This document shows positions 1-10,977 of a stretch of 64,000 nucleotides of DNA, in pieces. The stretch spans positions 310,001 to 374,000 of the forward strand of contig JAINUG010000259.1 of NCBI GenBank assembly GCA_029706075.1, given 5' to 3'. A program made the translations under genes and the position numbers. Every line of letters begins with the position of its first letter. Position 1 is the first letter of the stretch. Source of the stretch: Aldrovandia affinis. Its lineage: Eukaryota > Chordata > Actinopteri > Notacanthiformes > Halosauridae. The notes beneath the pieces were generated by a model that saw nothing but the letters and a program-made list of their open reading frames with translations, searched no databases and was not told where the DNA came from.

Positions 1-1266
1 GTAACAGGTCAGGGCAAATGTGAAGAGGAGTTTTTTGATATGGTCAATGACTGCTTTTTGGTACAGTCTGTTACTCAGCCTACGAGAGGGAAATCAATAC
101 TGGATCTGGTTTTGTGTAACAATCCTGATAGAATTTGCAGCAGAGAGGTAGGAGAACCACTAGGGGCAAGTGACCACAGTGCAGTTATTTTTGATAGTTA
201 AGACAGCCTCCTCTAACTCTCAAATTTTAAATTTTAGACGAGCTGACTTTAATAAAATGAGAGAGAATTGAAGTAATATAGATTGGGTAAAACTTCTAGA
301 TTGCAGAACTGTGAATGAAAAATGGGACTATATTTAAAAGGGTTATTGCAGATGTAGAGTGTAAATTCATCCCCAAAGTAAGGAAAAATAGGATGAAAAA
401 ACAGTCTCTGCAGTGGATGACTAAATCTTTACGGGAGATTTTGAGGCAAAAGAAGCAACTGTACAGAGTATATAAAAAGGATAACTCAGAGAGAAACAAG
501 TTAGATTATTGTAATATGTGGGCTAAGGCTAAAAAGGAAATACGATCAGCTAAAAGGGGGTTTGAAATTAAAATTTCCCAAGATGCAAAAAGTAATCCTA
601 AGAAGTTTTTTCAATATTGTAGTAGAAAAAGGAACGTTAAGGATGAGGTTAAGTGCATTAAGAATAAGGAAGGAACTTTGGTTATAATAATAAGGATATT
701 GCTAACACACTAAACGGTTACTTTGTTGAGAGCTTTACTAGAGAAGAGGTTATAAATATGCCTAAATGTATAGACAAGGTACAGAATGTTTTGGAGGACT
801 TTGAGATAAGGGACATAGAAGTACTACAAAAACTACAAAAACGTAAGACAAATAAGGCAGGACCTCTGCTCTTCCTTATTTACATAAATGATCTTGATAT
901 GGATGTTAGTAGCAAAATAGTTACATTTGCAGATGATACTAAACTTGGGGGTTTGGCAAACAGTTTGGAATCGACTAAAGTAATCCAAGATGATTTAAAC
1001 AAAATCCAAAAATGGGCAGATACATGGCAGATGACATTCAATATTGCTAAATGTAAAGTTATGCATGTGGGAAATAAAAACATTAGACAGGAGTATTTTA
1101 TGGGAGGAGAAAAGTTAGTAGTTGTTCAATTTGAAAAAGACTTAGGAATTGTAGGTGATCAAAGCCTATCTGCATCAACGCAGTGTGCTACAGCAGTGAA
1201 AAAAGCCAACAGGATGCTAGGATACATAGCAAAAAGTATTGAGTATAAATCAAAGGACGTTATATT
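1..1266 (+). pseudogene. CR1-clade LINE copy 1, 5' segment (endonuclease end and reverse transcriptase)
   Basis: Remnant of the pol ORF of a CR1/jockey-type non-LTR retrotransposon. Bases 1-200 read as the end of the APE endonuclease, with an SDHSAV motif near 170-190. Bases 315-857 give the basic linker and the start of the reverse transcriptase. Bases 858-1266 give the YINDLD and FADDTKLGG blocks, FADD being the catalytic motif. Compared with the better copy at 55.3-57.2 kb, about 577 bp of RT (equivalent to 55688-56264) is missing at position 857, and frameshifts are present. The element runs off the left window edge and is interrupted at 1266 by a solo LTR; it resumes at 3514. The clade call rests on RT motifs and on the 3' repeat style. 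Confidence 0.85.
1262..1266. repeat. Target-site duplication (left) of the 2.2-kb solo LTR
   Basis: The 5-bp sequence ATATT is repeated at 3509-3513. Removing the LTR and one copy restores a LINE sequence that aligns with 56660-56690, which validates the LTR boundaries. Confidence 0.85.
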
Positions 1267-3508
1267 TGTCACGGTTGTTCCCCAGATTCACCACCAGATG
1301 GCGGTGTTGTGCCTTCCCTTTGGGAGGCGCACAGCTGGAACAAATGTTCAATTATCTCCCTATTTAAACCGCACCTGGGTTTCTGATCGGGGCGAAATTG
1401 TAAGCCATCTTTACGATTTTTAGCCGGTAAGGTAGTGTGTCTTTTTAAAGACGCACACAAAGACTTTCGGTAGAAATGACCATCTCCATTCAATCCCTTT
1501 TAAACAAAATAACTTATCTAGTTGTACCTTTTTACAAAACCATTCTCTCTAATGGGAGTTTTCGTTTGGTTTTGTTTGTCAGTCGGTCCGACTGCTTTCA
1601 GGTTACAAACTTGTTCTTTTGGCTCTCCTAGCCGTTTATGTTTTGGGGAAAACTCTGGGTCTAACGAAATAACTTAGTTAGGTTACCTTCATTAGAAACC
1701 TTGCTTGTTACGAGAGCTTTTAGTTGGGTTTCTGTTCATTCAGTTCTACTGGTTCGGGTTACTAACTGGTTCTTTTGGCTAACGGCCTTTCACGTTTTGG
1801 ACAGCCAGAGTTTTGGTTTAAGGTCTTTTCATAACTATTTAGTTGTACCTACATTAGAAACTTTGCTCGTGGTTAGGAGCTTTTCGTTAAGTTTCTTTTG
1901 TTCAGTCGGTTAGACTGGTTTCAAGTACAATATGGTTCTGGTGGCTCTCCTAGCCCCCCTGCGTTTTCAGACGCTCAGAACTTTTCATAACCATTTATTT
2001 TGTACCTACATTAGAAACTTTGCTCGTGGTTAGGAGATTTTCGTTAAGTTTCTTTTGTTCAGTCGGTTAGACTGGTTTCAAGTACAATATGGTTCTGGTG
2101 GCTCTCCTAGCCCCCTGCGTTTTCAGACGCTCAGAACTTTTCATAACCATTTATTTGTATCTACATTAGAAACTGTGCTCGTGGTTAGGAGCTTTAGTTA
2201 GGTTTCTGTGTTCAGTCATTCGACTGGTTTCGTGTTACAATATGGTTCTGGTGGCTCTCCTAGCCCCTCCGCGTTTCCGGACGCTCAGAACTCTTGGTAT
2301 AGGTTTTACCCTATTGTTCTGTCGGTCCCCCTTAACCGTTTCGAGTTTTTGCGGACGTCAGATGTGGGTCAAGTTGTGCCCTGTTGTTCTGTCGGTCCCC
2401 CTTAACCGTTTCGAGTTTTCGGACATTCAGAACTTGTGGGTCAGATCTTACCATGTTATTCTGTGGGCTCTCCTAGCTCTTCCGCGTTTTCGGACGCTCA
2501 GAACTTTTGGTTATGTGTGGTCTTAATAAATCATTTTCTTGTCACGTACAAATAGAAACCTTGCTCGCTATTAAGCGCTTTTCATTTGGTTTCGTCTGTG
2601 CAGTCTGTTGACTGCTTTTTAGGTTACCATATGTTTCTGGTGGCTCTCCTAGCTCCTTCGCGTTTTCGGACGCTCAGAACTTTTGGTTAAGTCTGGTCAT
2701 AAATAATCTTTTACCTTCAAATAAAAACCTTTGCTCGCTATTAAGCGCTTTTCATTTGGTTTTGTTTGTTCAGTCGTTTAGACTGTTTTCGGGTGACAAC
2801 CTTGTTCTGTTGGCTCTCCTAGCCTTTCACGTTTTTGGACGCTCAGAACTTTTGGTTCAGGTATTTACATAATACTTATTTAAATTGTACCTTCATTAGA
2901 AACCTTGCTCGTTAGTTATGAGCTTTTTGTTAGGTTTCGTTTGTTCAGTCACTTCGACTGTTTCGGGTTACAATATGGTTCTGTGGCTCTCCTAGCTTTT
3001 CGCGTTTTCGGACGCTCTGAACTTTTGGGTGTTATGTAAACAAAAGAACATGTATAATTGTACCTACAATAAGAACCCTGCTCGCTATTAAGCGCTATTC
3101 GTTCGGGTTCCTGTTGTTCAGTCTGTTGGTCTGTTTCCGGGTTACAATCATGTTCTCTCGGCTCTCCTAGCCTTTATTGTTTTGGGAAACTCGTGTCTTA
3201 AACATACGAACTTATTTAGTTGTACCTATAATAAAGAACCTTGCCTGCTAGTCGGTGCTTTGACTCAGGTTGCTTTTGTTCAGTCGTTCGACTGGTTCAG
3301 GTTACAAACTTGTTCGTTTGGCTATCATAGCCTTTGTGTTTTCAGACACTCGGAGTAGCCACCCGTTGGGTGAGATTTTCCGTTCCTCCCTGGTTATTGT
3401 CTTCCCCAATTTCTCTGTTTTGCAGAGCTAGTGGTTAGACTGGTTCAGTCTGACTTTTTGATCCCCTAGGGTTTCTGGGAGTGGCGCCTATCACCACCAA
3501 CCCTCACA
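1267..3508 (+). mobile_element. Solo LTR of a sushi-like Gypsy element, tandemly expanded
   Basis: Begins TGTCACGG, ends CTCACA and is flanked by ATATT duplications. Its first 180 bp resemble the LTR at 16061. They share the opening TGTCAYGGTTGTTCCCC, a TATA box (1361-1368) and a GCGAAATTGTA site (1392-1402) 31 bp further on, which corresponds to the likely transcription start of the 16-kb element. No internal region is present, so it is a recombination product (solo LTR). At 2242 bp it is about 1650 bp longer than the related LTR, explained by the internal tandem array. The plus orientation follows from the TATA box. Confidence 0.85.
1600..3345 (+). repeat. Tandem array inside the solo LTR (11 units of about 155-210 bp)
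   Basis: A recurring block contains GGCTCTCCTAGC, a short gap, then GTTTTCGGACGCTCAGAACTT, a ACCTNCATTAGAAAC block and a TTCAGTC-N-GACTG inverted motif. The CTCCTAGC anchor or its variant lies near 1621, 1779, 1941, 2100, 2255, 2464, 2643, 2812, 2985, 3161 and 3319. The 2255-2464 interval holds a secondary duplication of a GTCGGTCCCCCTTAACCG segment. The related LTR at 16061 has a single copy of this block (near 16406). Confidence 0.85.
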
Positions 3509-3513
3509 ATATT

Positions 3514-3821
3514 AATATTATATAATGCCTTTGTCAGACCTCACTGTGTGATGTGAGATTTTTTAAGATAAGTGGGATCAGCAGAACAAGAGGCCACAGG
3601 TGGAAATTAGTTAAAGGCAAATTCCACACAGATATTAGGAAGTTTTTCTTTAGACAGAGAGTTGTCAATGCCTGGAACAGCTTGCCAGGTTGGGTAGTAG
3701 AGGCAGAAACGCTTGGGCTATTCAAGTCCAGGCTAGATGTAGTACTAGATACTCTTTAGATTAGGACATGACGAGCCTAGATGGGCCAAACGGCCCGTCC
3801 TCATCATTATGTATTCTTATT
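3514..3821 (+). pseudogene. CR1-clade LINE copy 1, 3' segment
   Basis: Continuation of the LINE interrupted at 1266. It encodes the C-terminal RT tail (RTRGHRWKLVKGKFHTD, then RVVNAWNSLP) up to a stop near 3759, followed by a short 3' UTR with an ACGGCCCG motif. It ends in GTATTCTTAT. The other copy in the window extends this into repeated TTATGTTC, resembling the short 8-bp terminal repeats of CR1 elements. About 250 bp of coding sequence present in the other copy is missing next to the LTR. Confidence 0.85.
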
Positions 3822-5590
3822 GTAAATTAATCAGGCCTAGGCTTCCCTCCCCTCCTCAAACACTTAAAGTGAGACCTGTTGATGGTTTGAGTTCAGTCTA
3901 ACAGCTCCAGGGTGATTCTACACATTCTGCATTCTCGGGCGATCTGGTCCCAGCTGGCACGTCGGCGCTGGTTCTGCTTTGTACCTGGTTACGTAGGTTT
4001 GGACAGAGAAAAACTTGATTTTCAAAAATGTTTGTACATTTCTTCTCTTTCGTGATTATTACATGTAATGTCTAGGATTGAATGTTTGTTAAGGTATTTG
4101 AACCCGTGTCTGTAGATTTGACATTGAATTTTTTGTCTTTGTCTGTAATTTAATTAATTTAAATTTAAATTGCATTGTGAGTTGTATATTTTGATGAAGG
4201 TTGCTCCACCAGATTGGAGAATCTATAGGTATCTGCCTATCTATGAATTCAGTGATTTAATTGATAATTGATATCCTGTGTAGTAATTATATTAAATCAA
4301 ATACATATATTTTGAGTGTAGGATAAGTGAGGGGTTTTAACACATAATACCACTTCAATGTTCAGAGTGCTGAACCTTTAAGGGCATTTGACTGTTTAGG
4401 GTACTGGATTCAGGGAGTAGACATTTTTTTATTAATTTCTCACTGATCTGAAAGAACCAAACATTATAGCCTACTGCTGGAGCTCTTGGGTTCAACTACT
4501 TAAATACCAGCTGGAAATCCATGGATCCATCTCTGAGAAATAATATGATAAAACGTAATAGAGGTGTAAACAATAACTGAGTAAAGAATCAAATTACCTC
4601 AGTTTTCAATCTTTTTTATATAACATTGTTTACTATTGCAAGCAGCTGTAACACACAATAAATCCTTATCATTTGTCTGTGTTGAAATATGTATAGTATA
4701 ACTTAAGCCATGGAAGTTATTTTATTGCATTTCCTCACACATATTGCTCCGCTGTATGCATTAATGGCATGTATTTATGAAAACCTTCGATTAAGTTTAA
4801 GCTTTCTGTTCAGCGGCTAGGGCGGCTGGCATGTACCCAAATTATCCCAAGTTTTGTTTCTCCAGTGTCTAGAAAAATATCGCACAAAGACAATATATCA
4901 TAAACTAGTTTATTGCAGCAGGGGCAGCTGTACATTTGGGGTAATTGTACACTACATGGCTTGATCAATGGTGTTGCTCAGGGTGGGACTTGAATTAAAG
5001 CCATCCCTCTAACACTGCGGACGAGTTCATGCTCTTGTCCCTACGAAACCAACCGTGTCTTTAAATCGCGGGGCAATGGAATTGTAGGATGTGTGGAGAA
5101 TGTAGCGCCTCATTTAACGAGATAAATGATGTTATTCTATAAAAAATATAACTATTATTTTTTCAGTGGTGCGCGTGGCTAGCACTTAGCTTTAAACATC
5201 TCAGAAAATGCAGATTTGTACCGCTGCCATACAGCAAACGACGTGACCACTAAAAAGGACCGCCTGCCTAAATTATGTTGGAACACATATTAATTTAAAT
5301 GAAGCGACTTCGTAGCCTACATATGGTAGTAATTGTAATTAAAAAGATCGGAGTCGATAAAACAATTGAGCTACACAAAAACACTAATTTGCCTTCTGCC
5401 TGTAGTCGCATCCTGTGTGTGCTGTGTTTGTCTACTGGCTGTGACTTCAGCAGTCCTATCGTAAGGTAATGACAATAAGAGCATTATATATTCATAACCC
5501 CTGCTTCCGACTGTAATAGTAGGCTACTATTCATCAGCGGCATATACTGTATGCACGGAATATCTCATTGCAGTTTAGCAACAGATACAT
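3822..5590. other. No recognised feature
   Basis: AT-rich sequence without a convincing ORF, terminal repeats or tRNA-like boxes. It may be unique host sequence or very old repeats; I cannot tell which. Confidence 0.4.
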
Positions 5591-5933
5591 CCAATCCAGT
5601 TAAAACAAGATACCGGAACACTGGGTGGGAGTTTCTCCACGCTTTTCACATAAAAATGCCAATCTTTGCATTAAAAAAATCAAGTTTCCTCCATATTTGA
5701 TTCCTTCTCAATCCGCGTACGAGGACAAGGGGGCATCGTGTGTTATCATCAATCAGCAGGATATAGTGACCATACCAACCGCAGGAGATAGACGATCATA
5801 TGTCGATGCAGGGCAAACCTGTTCGCTGAACTACGATCGAGACAGATTTAGGATTAGGCGACGGTGAGGGTGCGTTTATACGGACGGAAAGTCTACAGGA
5901 TTTGTTGGAAAAGGATTGTACAATTTTGTGAAA

Positions 5934-5984
5934 ATGAAGGAAAAGGATTTAATTGAAACCGCAAAAATGCAGGGGAATATGATG
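5934..5984 (+). CDS. Possible first coding exon of a host gene (weak)
   Basis: An ATG at 5934 opens 17 codons (MKEKDLIETAKMQGNMM) that run in phase into a consensus splice donor, GTAAGT, at 5985. The preceding 350 bp are free of recognised repeats and there is a TATATATTC near 5485, so an exon with a 5' UTR is conceivable. A longer alternative ORF at 5625-5867 lies just upstream in a different frame. I do not recognise the peptide, and no downstream exon can be identified in the window. Chance occurrence is quite possible. Confidence 0.2.
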
Positions 5985-5990
5985 GTAAGT

Positions 5991-8135
5991 GTTAAAGTGC
6001 TGGTCTTGTTGTGGTTTTGCCCTTTTTTAATTCGTGTGATGCACTGGCTAGAAAGATTTCCCCTGTATTTTGTGTTTACACATTTTGGAGCCTCTGGAAC
6101 TGTGAGGGACGAAGAAAAGGATTTAGTTTGTAATCAGAGAAGCGCTTTATTCTGCGCACGGTTTTGATCTCTGCAGAAATGGACAGCCTATCTTTTCATT
6201 CATTTCAGCCGGTTAGTTTTTTGAAAGGACAAGCCATATTCGTCAGATCTGCGAATGCCTGATGTTAGGCTATAATTTAAACGTAGAACAACACACAGCT
6301 GTATTAATAAAAAGCTGAAGTTGTTTCCTCTGAAATATACAATTAATTAAATCGTCATTGCGTTAACTAGTACCCAAAGCAATGTCACGTTTTGCGAATT
6401 CAACTTTAAGTTGTTTTTTAATTTCCGTCTTGTGAAAAAAGTTATTTATTTAAATGCTGAATAAGTTGTTTGACATTTGACTTATTTTATGTCAAATGTG
6501 ACCTTTTGTGCATCCTCTCCTCTTGTGCTGGGAGATAGGCAAAGTCGTAACATTTTTACCACGCCTAAAGCTGCGAATGCTAATCTTGATGTAGCTATTA
6601 TAGTTACCATCGATATAGAATTTAGATCAGAGTTTTGGTGGTGGACAAAACTGTGTGCGGTGTGCGGATAATTGTACAGTATTTTGTTTTCCCGAGGTTG
6701 CTATGAACTACAAGAATTGTTTCAGAAAGTGCTTAACAAATGCAGAAATACACCTCCATGGCATATGCAGAGATGCGTAGGCCTTCTACAATGTATATAC
6801 TTCGCACAACTATGTTATCCTAGAACTTTTTGAACGTAAAACGTGTTGAAAAGTGTTTCATCCTACCAAAAGCCTCATGGTACTTTAATGAAAAAACGTA
6901 TTTGTTGGTGTGTCATTCTAAAATACAAGGCAATTGATGGTGTATTTTGCAGACTTGCATTCAGAATTTCCCTTCAGTTGCTGACCGCTATGCCACAGAA
7001 GTACAGCAGTCTGCATGCAGTACATGGCAGAGAGGAGACATTGGGACGTTCTTTCACAGAAACATCTTCACATCCCTTTACTGTCCCCTCCCTGCCTCAG
7101 AGCTTGCAGCCGCTTAATGTGCTGCTCCCATGGAGCTCTTGCAAAATCTTTCTTCCCTAATTTTTTTTAATCAGTTGCACCATTCTCTCCAGTCACTGCT
7201 TGTGTGTACACTCCTCTGATGTGCCTAGTGCCCATTGTGCTTATGGGAGTAGTTGCCACATTATTATCTTACAGCACAGTGGCAGTAATCGTTGATTGTA
7301 GGGGACTCGCATGTCTAACTAATGACAGCTGGTACCCTGTAATCGCCTGCTGCGTGACGTGGCTAGTGCGCGCTCTGAAGGGGACAGCGGAGCGCCCTAA
7401 CCTTGTGGGATAGAGCCAGGATGTGTCCCTTCACTGTCCAGGGTATGTCCCTCCACTGTGGGTTTTTGGGTCCGGAATTTAATCTCCTTCATCAGGGAGT
7501 GAGTTATCTCAGAAGTTGTGTCCTCTTGCAGTGGAGAAGACATATTTTTGTGTCCTTACTTCTCGCTTTTCTTTCCTGGGATAGCCGTGTTTGGAGGGTC
7601 CATCTTTAAATCCAGATAAAAATGATGGGAAAGACAATTGTACACAGCAGTGGATCTCCATCAATTAGTTGCTTTTGTGTGTGTGTGTGTGCATGTGCGT
7701 TGCACATTAGCTATTCAGATCATTTTAATAGCTTCTGTGTAATTTTAAGTTTTTAAGTGTATGTAAAGAGCACAAGGTGTACATGAGTCCATTAGAGACA
7801 GGGACATGATCTTATTGAAGTAAGTGTTTGACCTGGAAAGGGACCTCTGCCTTTCACATGGAGGGCCAGTTGTCTCTTGTCAGGAGCTGTGCATTGTGGT
7901 AGATAAGTGAACACTCACTACAGAAATCCCAGATTTTGGCAATGTAAATCAATGCAAGTGTGGTAAGCTGGCAAGGCTATGGCTATTTAGTGGAAGAGGA
8001 TATAGCATAGTACTATTACAAAGGATGACATCACCCCCTCAAGACAAGATGTGAGTCTGACCTGGGCGTTAACCAGATTTCATATTTTAAATGCAAAATA
8101 TCTTTCATAGTTGGTCACCCTACTCAAATCCCTGT
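5991..8135. other. No recognised gene; short GT microsatellite
   Basis: Mostly unclassified, moderately AT-rich sequence. The ORFs present are short and show no family motif. A (GT)n run lies at about 7676-7692. If the exon at 5934 is real this would be intron. Confidence 0.4.
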
Positions 8136-8611
8136 TGTTACGTCAAGAATATTTGTTTGGGGTGATTCTGAAATGTACAGGAGTTCATGCCGTTAATGTA
8201 GTGTGGGTCGAGGATGGAAGAGCCACTCGCAGATGTCACGAATATCGAAAAGCTAACTACAAGTAGTCAGCCACTAAGTCTGCGAACAGATAAGGGAGCA
8301 GGGGAAAAAATGGATGACAAAGAAAAAGAAACTCCGGGCATAAAGTCCACGGAAAATAATAATAAAACAAAACAACCCAAAGGTTGTGGACTCTTCAACG
8401 AAGAGGTAAGAAACTTAAATGTTTTTAGAGACTTTAGCTCTGGGAGTTTTTTAACCCAAAAACAAAAGAATGAATCTCGAAAAGGAAATGCCACCGGAGT
8501 GACGAGCAATAACCAAAGCTAGAAAGGAAATAATCCTCCTAGAACGGCAACCACCGAGTGGTAACGCTAACCCTTTTAAATGAGATCCTAAATAGTACCT
8601 TCTCTCTTTAA

Positions 8612-10120
8612 CCCTCTGAGGTCCGTGCTAAGCTTTTAGATGTTTTTTGATTTTGGCATGGTCTGATATTTATCTCAATTTCATCAATTTAACACACACT
8701 TACTCCAAAGTGTTTGATATTTTTATTTGAAGGACAATCACAACTACATTTGTATGCCATCAATAGTTTGGTCAGTATCATATGCAGCTTGTAAATAGAT
8801 CTACAAACACACAAGTTAAAAATAGTAAATTTTTCTGCTGTCACAAAAGTTGTGAAAGCACACACTAAACTATAGTGACGAATTGTTTTGCCAAATGCGT
8901 TTGTTCATCAAGGTCTTGGTTATGTAAGGGTGTGAAAACAGTTTAGCACATCTGAGATCTAAATAGCTAAAAACCTGTTTTTATCAGAACTGGTCACATT
9001 TATTTCAGGCTGTGGGAGGGCTAAATGCTAAATACCTGAATATTCATTATTCATTGTCCACACCTCTAAGATCTGTCAGATGGGCCATCTCACTGGGCCA
9101 TCAGTGTTATATTCTGAGTTCCTGTTCTGTTGTTTTTGGTCTTTGTTTATTTTTCATTCAGTCCTTATTCATTATTCTTTATCCAGTATTGAATTTTCCC
9201 TGTTCTGTCACGTTCTGCTCCCTGTCTGTCCTTGTTCCGTTTATTTCGAGATCCACTCCTTGTCTTGTCATGCACTTCGGGAGTTTATACTAAGGTTTTT
9301 CCGCCTTCGCTTATTATCTCGTTTTCTTCCTTCTTACTTTCTAGATTGCACTTTGTATATATTAGGTAGATGTGTATAGTACTAACCAACTAATCTACTA
9401 ACGTTAGGGATTTAGATTAAGTTACTAACACGCGGAATATGTTTAGCGTCACAAGGCGGAATTCATATATTTTCACGAGTATTTGAAAACAAGCGAAATA
9501 AATAACATTTTAGGCTGTTTGAAAAGTATTCTTCCATAGATCTTGTGTGCATATTGCAATTTGTTACGTTGCAACACGCGGAATATGTAGTCACAAGACG
9601 CGGAATTCATATATTGAATATATATACGAGTATTTGATAACATGGCAAATCAAATATAGTTACTTACTCTTCGTCAGTTATTGTCTTCGTCGCTTTTCAT
9701 CAATACTCTCAAACACTGCAGCGCAGAAAATCTTTCCATCTTGAATAAAATTGTATGTCTGTATAAAATCTTGCTTCAAATTGTCGGGACAGTTTATGTG
9801 TTTACGCCGGCGTTTTCACACATGGCCCCACGCCCCTCCCCACACACCTGGCCGAAACTCGCCCCTAGTTACCATGTCAATAGAAGGGGGACGTTACTAC
9901 CAGGTAAAAAAGAGAGTAAAAGGCAAGGTTTACTTTTGGTCTAATTAACCTAATTTAAAAATCCCATTTGATTTGCCAGTGCTCAAATCGGAAAGTCGCG
10001 ATTCTAAGGTTTCTGTCAATGTTTTTGTCGCGTGTGTATGATAAAATATCGCGAAGTTAGAAATAGTAATATACTTTTATTGCTGCTGGGAGCGGCGCCG
10101 CTCCCGTCGACCTCAGGGGG
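8612..10120. mobile_element. piggyBac-type non-autonomous element, copy A
   Basis: Flanked by TTAA on both sides (8608-8611 and 10121-10124), with inverted ends CCCTCTGAGGTC and GACCTCAGGGGG. TTAA duplications with C-rich ends are the hallmark of piggyBac elements. No transposase is visible, so it is non-autonomous. It shares its left 440 bp and right part with copy B at 60.9 kb. It differs by an internal segment (about 9050-9428) that copy B lacks. It repeats an ACGCGGAATATGT...GGAATTCATATAT motif near 9430 and 9578. An 18-bp palindrome lies next to its right end. Confidence 0.85.
10088..10105. repeat. 18-bp perfect palindrome near the right end of piggyBac copy A
   Basis: GGGAGCGGCGCCGCTCCC, 15 bp inside the right terminus. 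Copy B has a palindrome at the equivalent place with two paired substitutions. Confidence 0.8.
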
Positions 10121-10539
10121 TTAACTGAGAGACCACCAAGTGGAAAACGAATACCTTAGTTCTAGTACCGGCTAGAGCGTAACAATGGTTTACACAGAAG
10201 CGTTTGTGATATGAAAACGCAGCCCTTAAATAGTAGGCGGAATAAACACAGATAATCCACAGCTGGCCGTAACCGGGAAATACCCCGACAAAAGACCATA
10301 TAAGGGAAATGACAATGACAATGATTCCTCATACAAAACAAAGGGAACAGACCATCACATGGTCAAGCGCCCTCCAGCGGCTGAACAAGGTAAAACCATG
10401 ACAGTTAACTGTGGTTGTGCCACTTGATGGGTTTCATGCCCATTGGGGCTGTGGCAAGATCAAGTTCTTGGTTGTGCTATTAGTTTTGGTGCTATTTTGC
10501 AGTTTCATGTGTGCACTGATGCCCATCTGTATATGTATC

Positions 10540-10640
10540 TTTACATGTTTGTAGCTGAGGGGACCCCAGCCCTGGTCCTGGAAAGCCACAGTGTGTGCCG
10601 GTTTTCATTATTAACACAATTGATCAAATAAATAAATTGG
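10540..10640 (+). repeat. Fragment of a common fish dispersed repeat (uncertain)
   Basis: Contains an AGCCCTGGTCCTGGAAAGCC block of a kind I associate with dispersed repeats in teleost genomes. No termini were found. Confidence 0.3.
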
Positions 10641-10660
10641 CTAGCCAATTGTTTGTCGTG

Positions 10661-10800
10661 GTTCTGTGTGGCTCAGTAGGTAGAGCATGGTGTTGGCAAC
10701 ACTCAGGTTGTGGGTTCATTTCCCACTGGGACCACATATACTGAAAAATGTATGCATTCACTACTAAAAGCGTCTGCTAAATGGCTAAGTTATATTATAA
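10661..10800 (+). mobile_element. tRNA-derived SINE, copy 1, with UnaL2-like tail
   Basis: Internal RNA polymerase III promoter boxes are visible: A box TGGCTCAGTAGG at 10669-10680 and B box GGTTCATTTCC at 10713-10723. The tail AAAAGCGTCTGCTAAATGGC (10766-10785) matches the 3' end of LINEs of the eel UnaL2 type, whose reverse transcriptase recognises it. A second, better copy lies at 44.1 kb on the minus strand. Relative to it, this copy lacks the first half of the tail stem-loop. Confidence 0.85.
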
Positions 10801-10977
10801 CCATATAATGGGGGGGGATTACAGTTCATGTAGTGGTGTGCAGATTTTTTACTTTTTTCCCCAAAGCAGCCCCCTAAAATGTTGCCTTTATGACAGATTT
10901 AAATGTCATCCACTTTTGTGGGGGTTTTTTGTTTTGTTTTTCTTCCAAACTCTTTTTATTGGTGTCATGTTCTGTTG

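Larger units (their letters stand above)
8136..10403 (-). mobile_element. Putative minus-strand LTR interrupted by a piggyBac-type element
   Basis: On the minus strand the segment opens TGTCATGGTTTTACC and closes GACGTAACA, so it has TG...CA ends, and it opens like the LTR at 16061 (TGTCATGG). A TATTTAAG box lies near 10227-10234 on the minus strand. Taking out 8612-10120 leaves about 760 bp, a reasonable LTR length. I could not match target duplications: the flanking pentamers are CCTGT and GTTAA. This is therefore a suggestion by analogy. Confidence 0.4.

Noticed and set aside
1269..1493. Minus-strand ORF at the start of the solo LTR
   Set aside because: It is within LTR promoter sequence and has no motif.
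1600..3345. CRISPR or centromeric satellite
   Set aside because: The units lack spacers, and the array is enclosed within LTR ends and target duplications.
8214..8522. 102-codon Lys/Asn/Ser-rich ORF that could be a host exon
   Set aside because: It lies inside the putative minus-strand LTR, has low-complexity composition and no recognised motif.
8136..10403. Firm call of an LTR with target duplication
   Set aside because: The flanking 5-mers (CCTGT, GTTAA) do not match, so it is kept only as a putative LTR.
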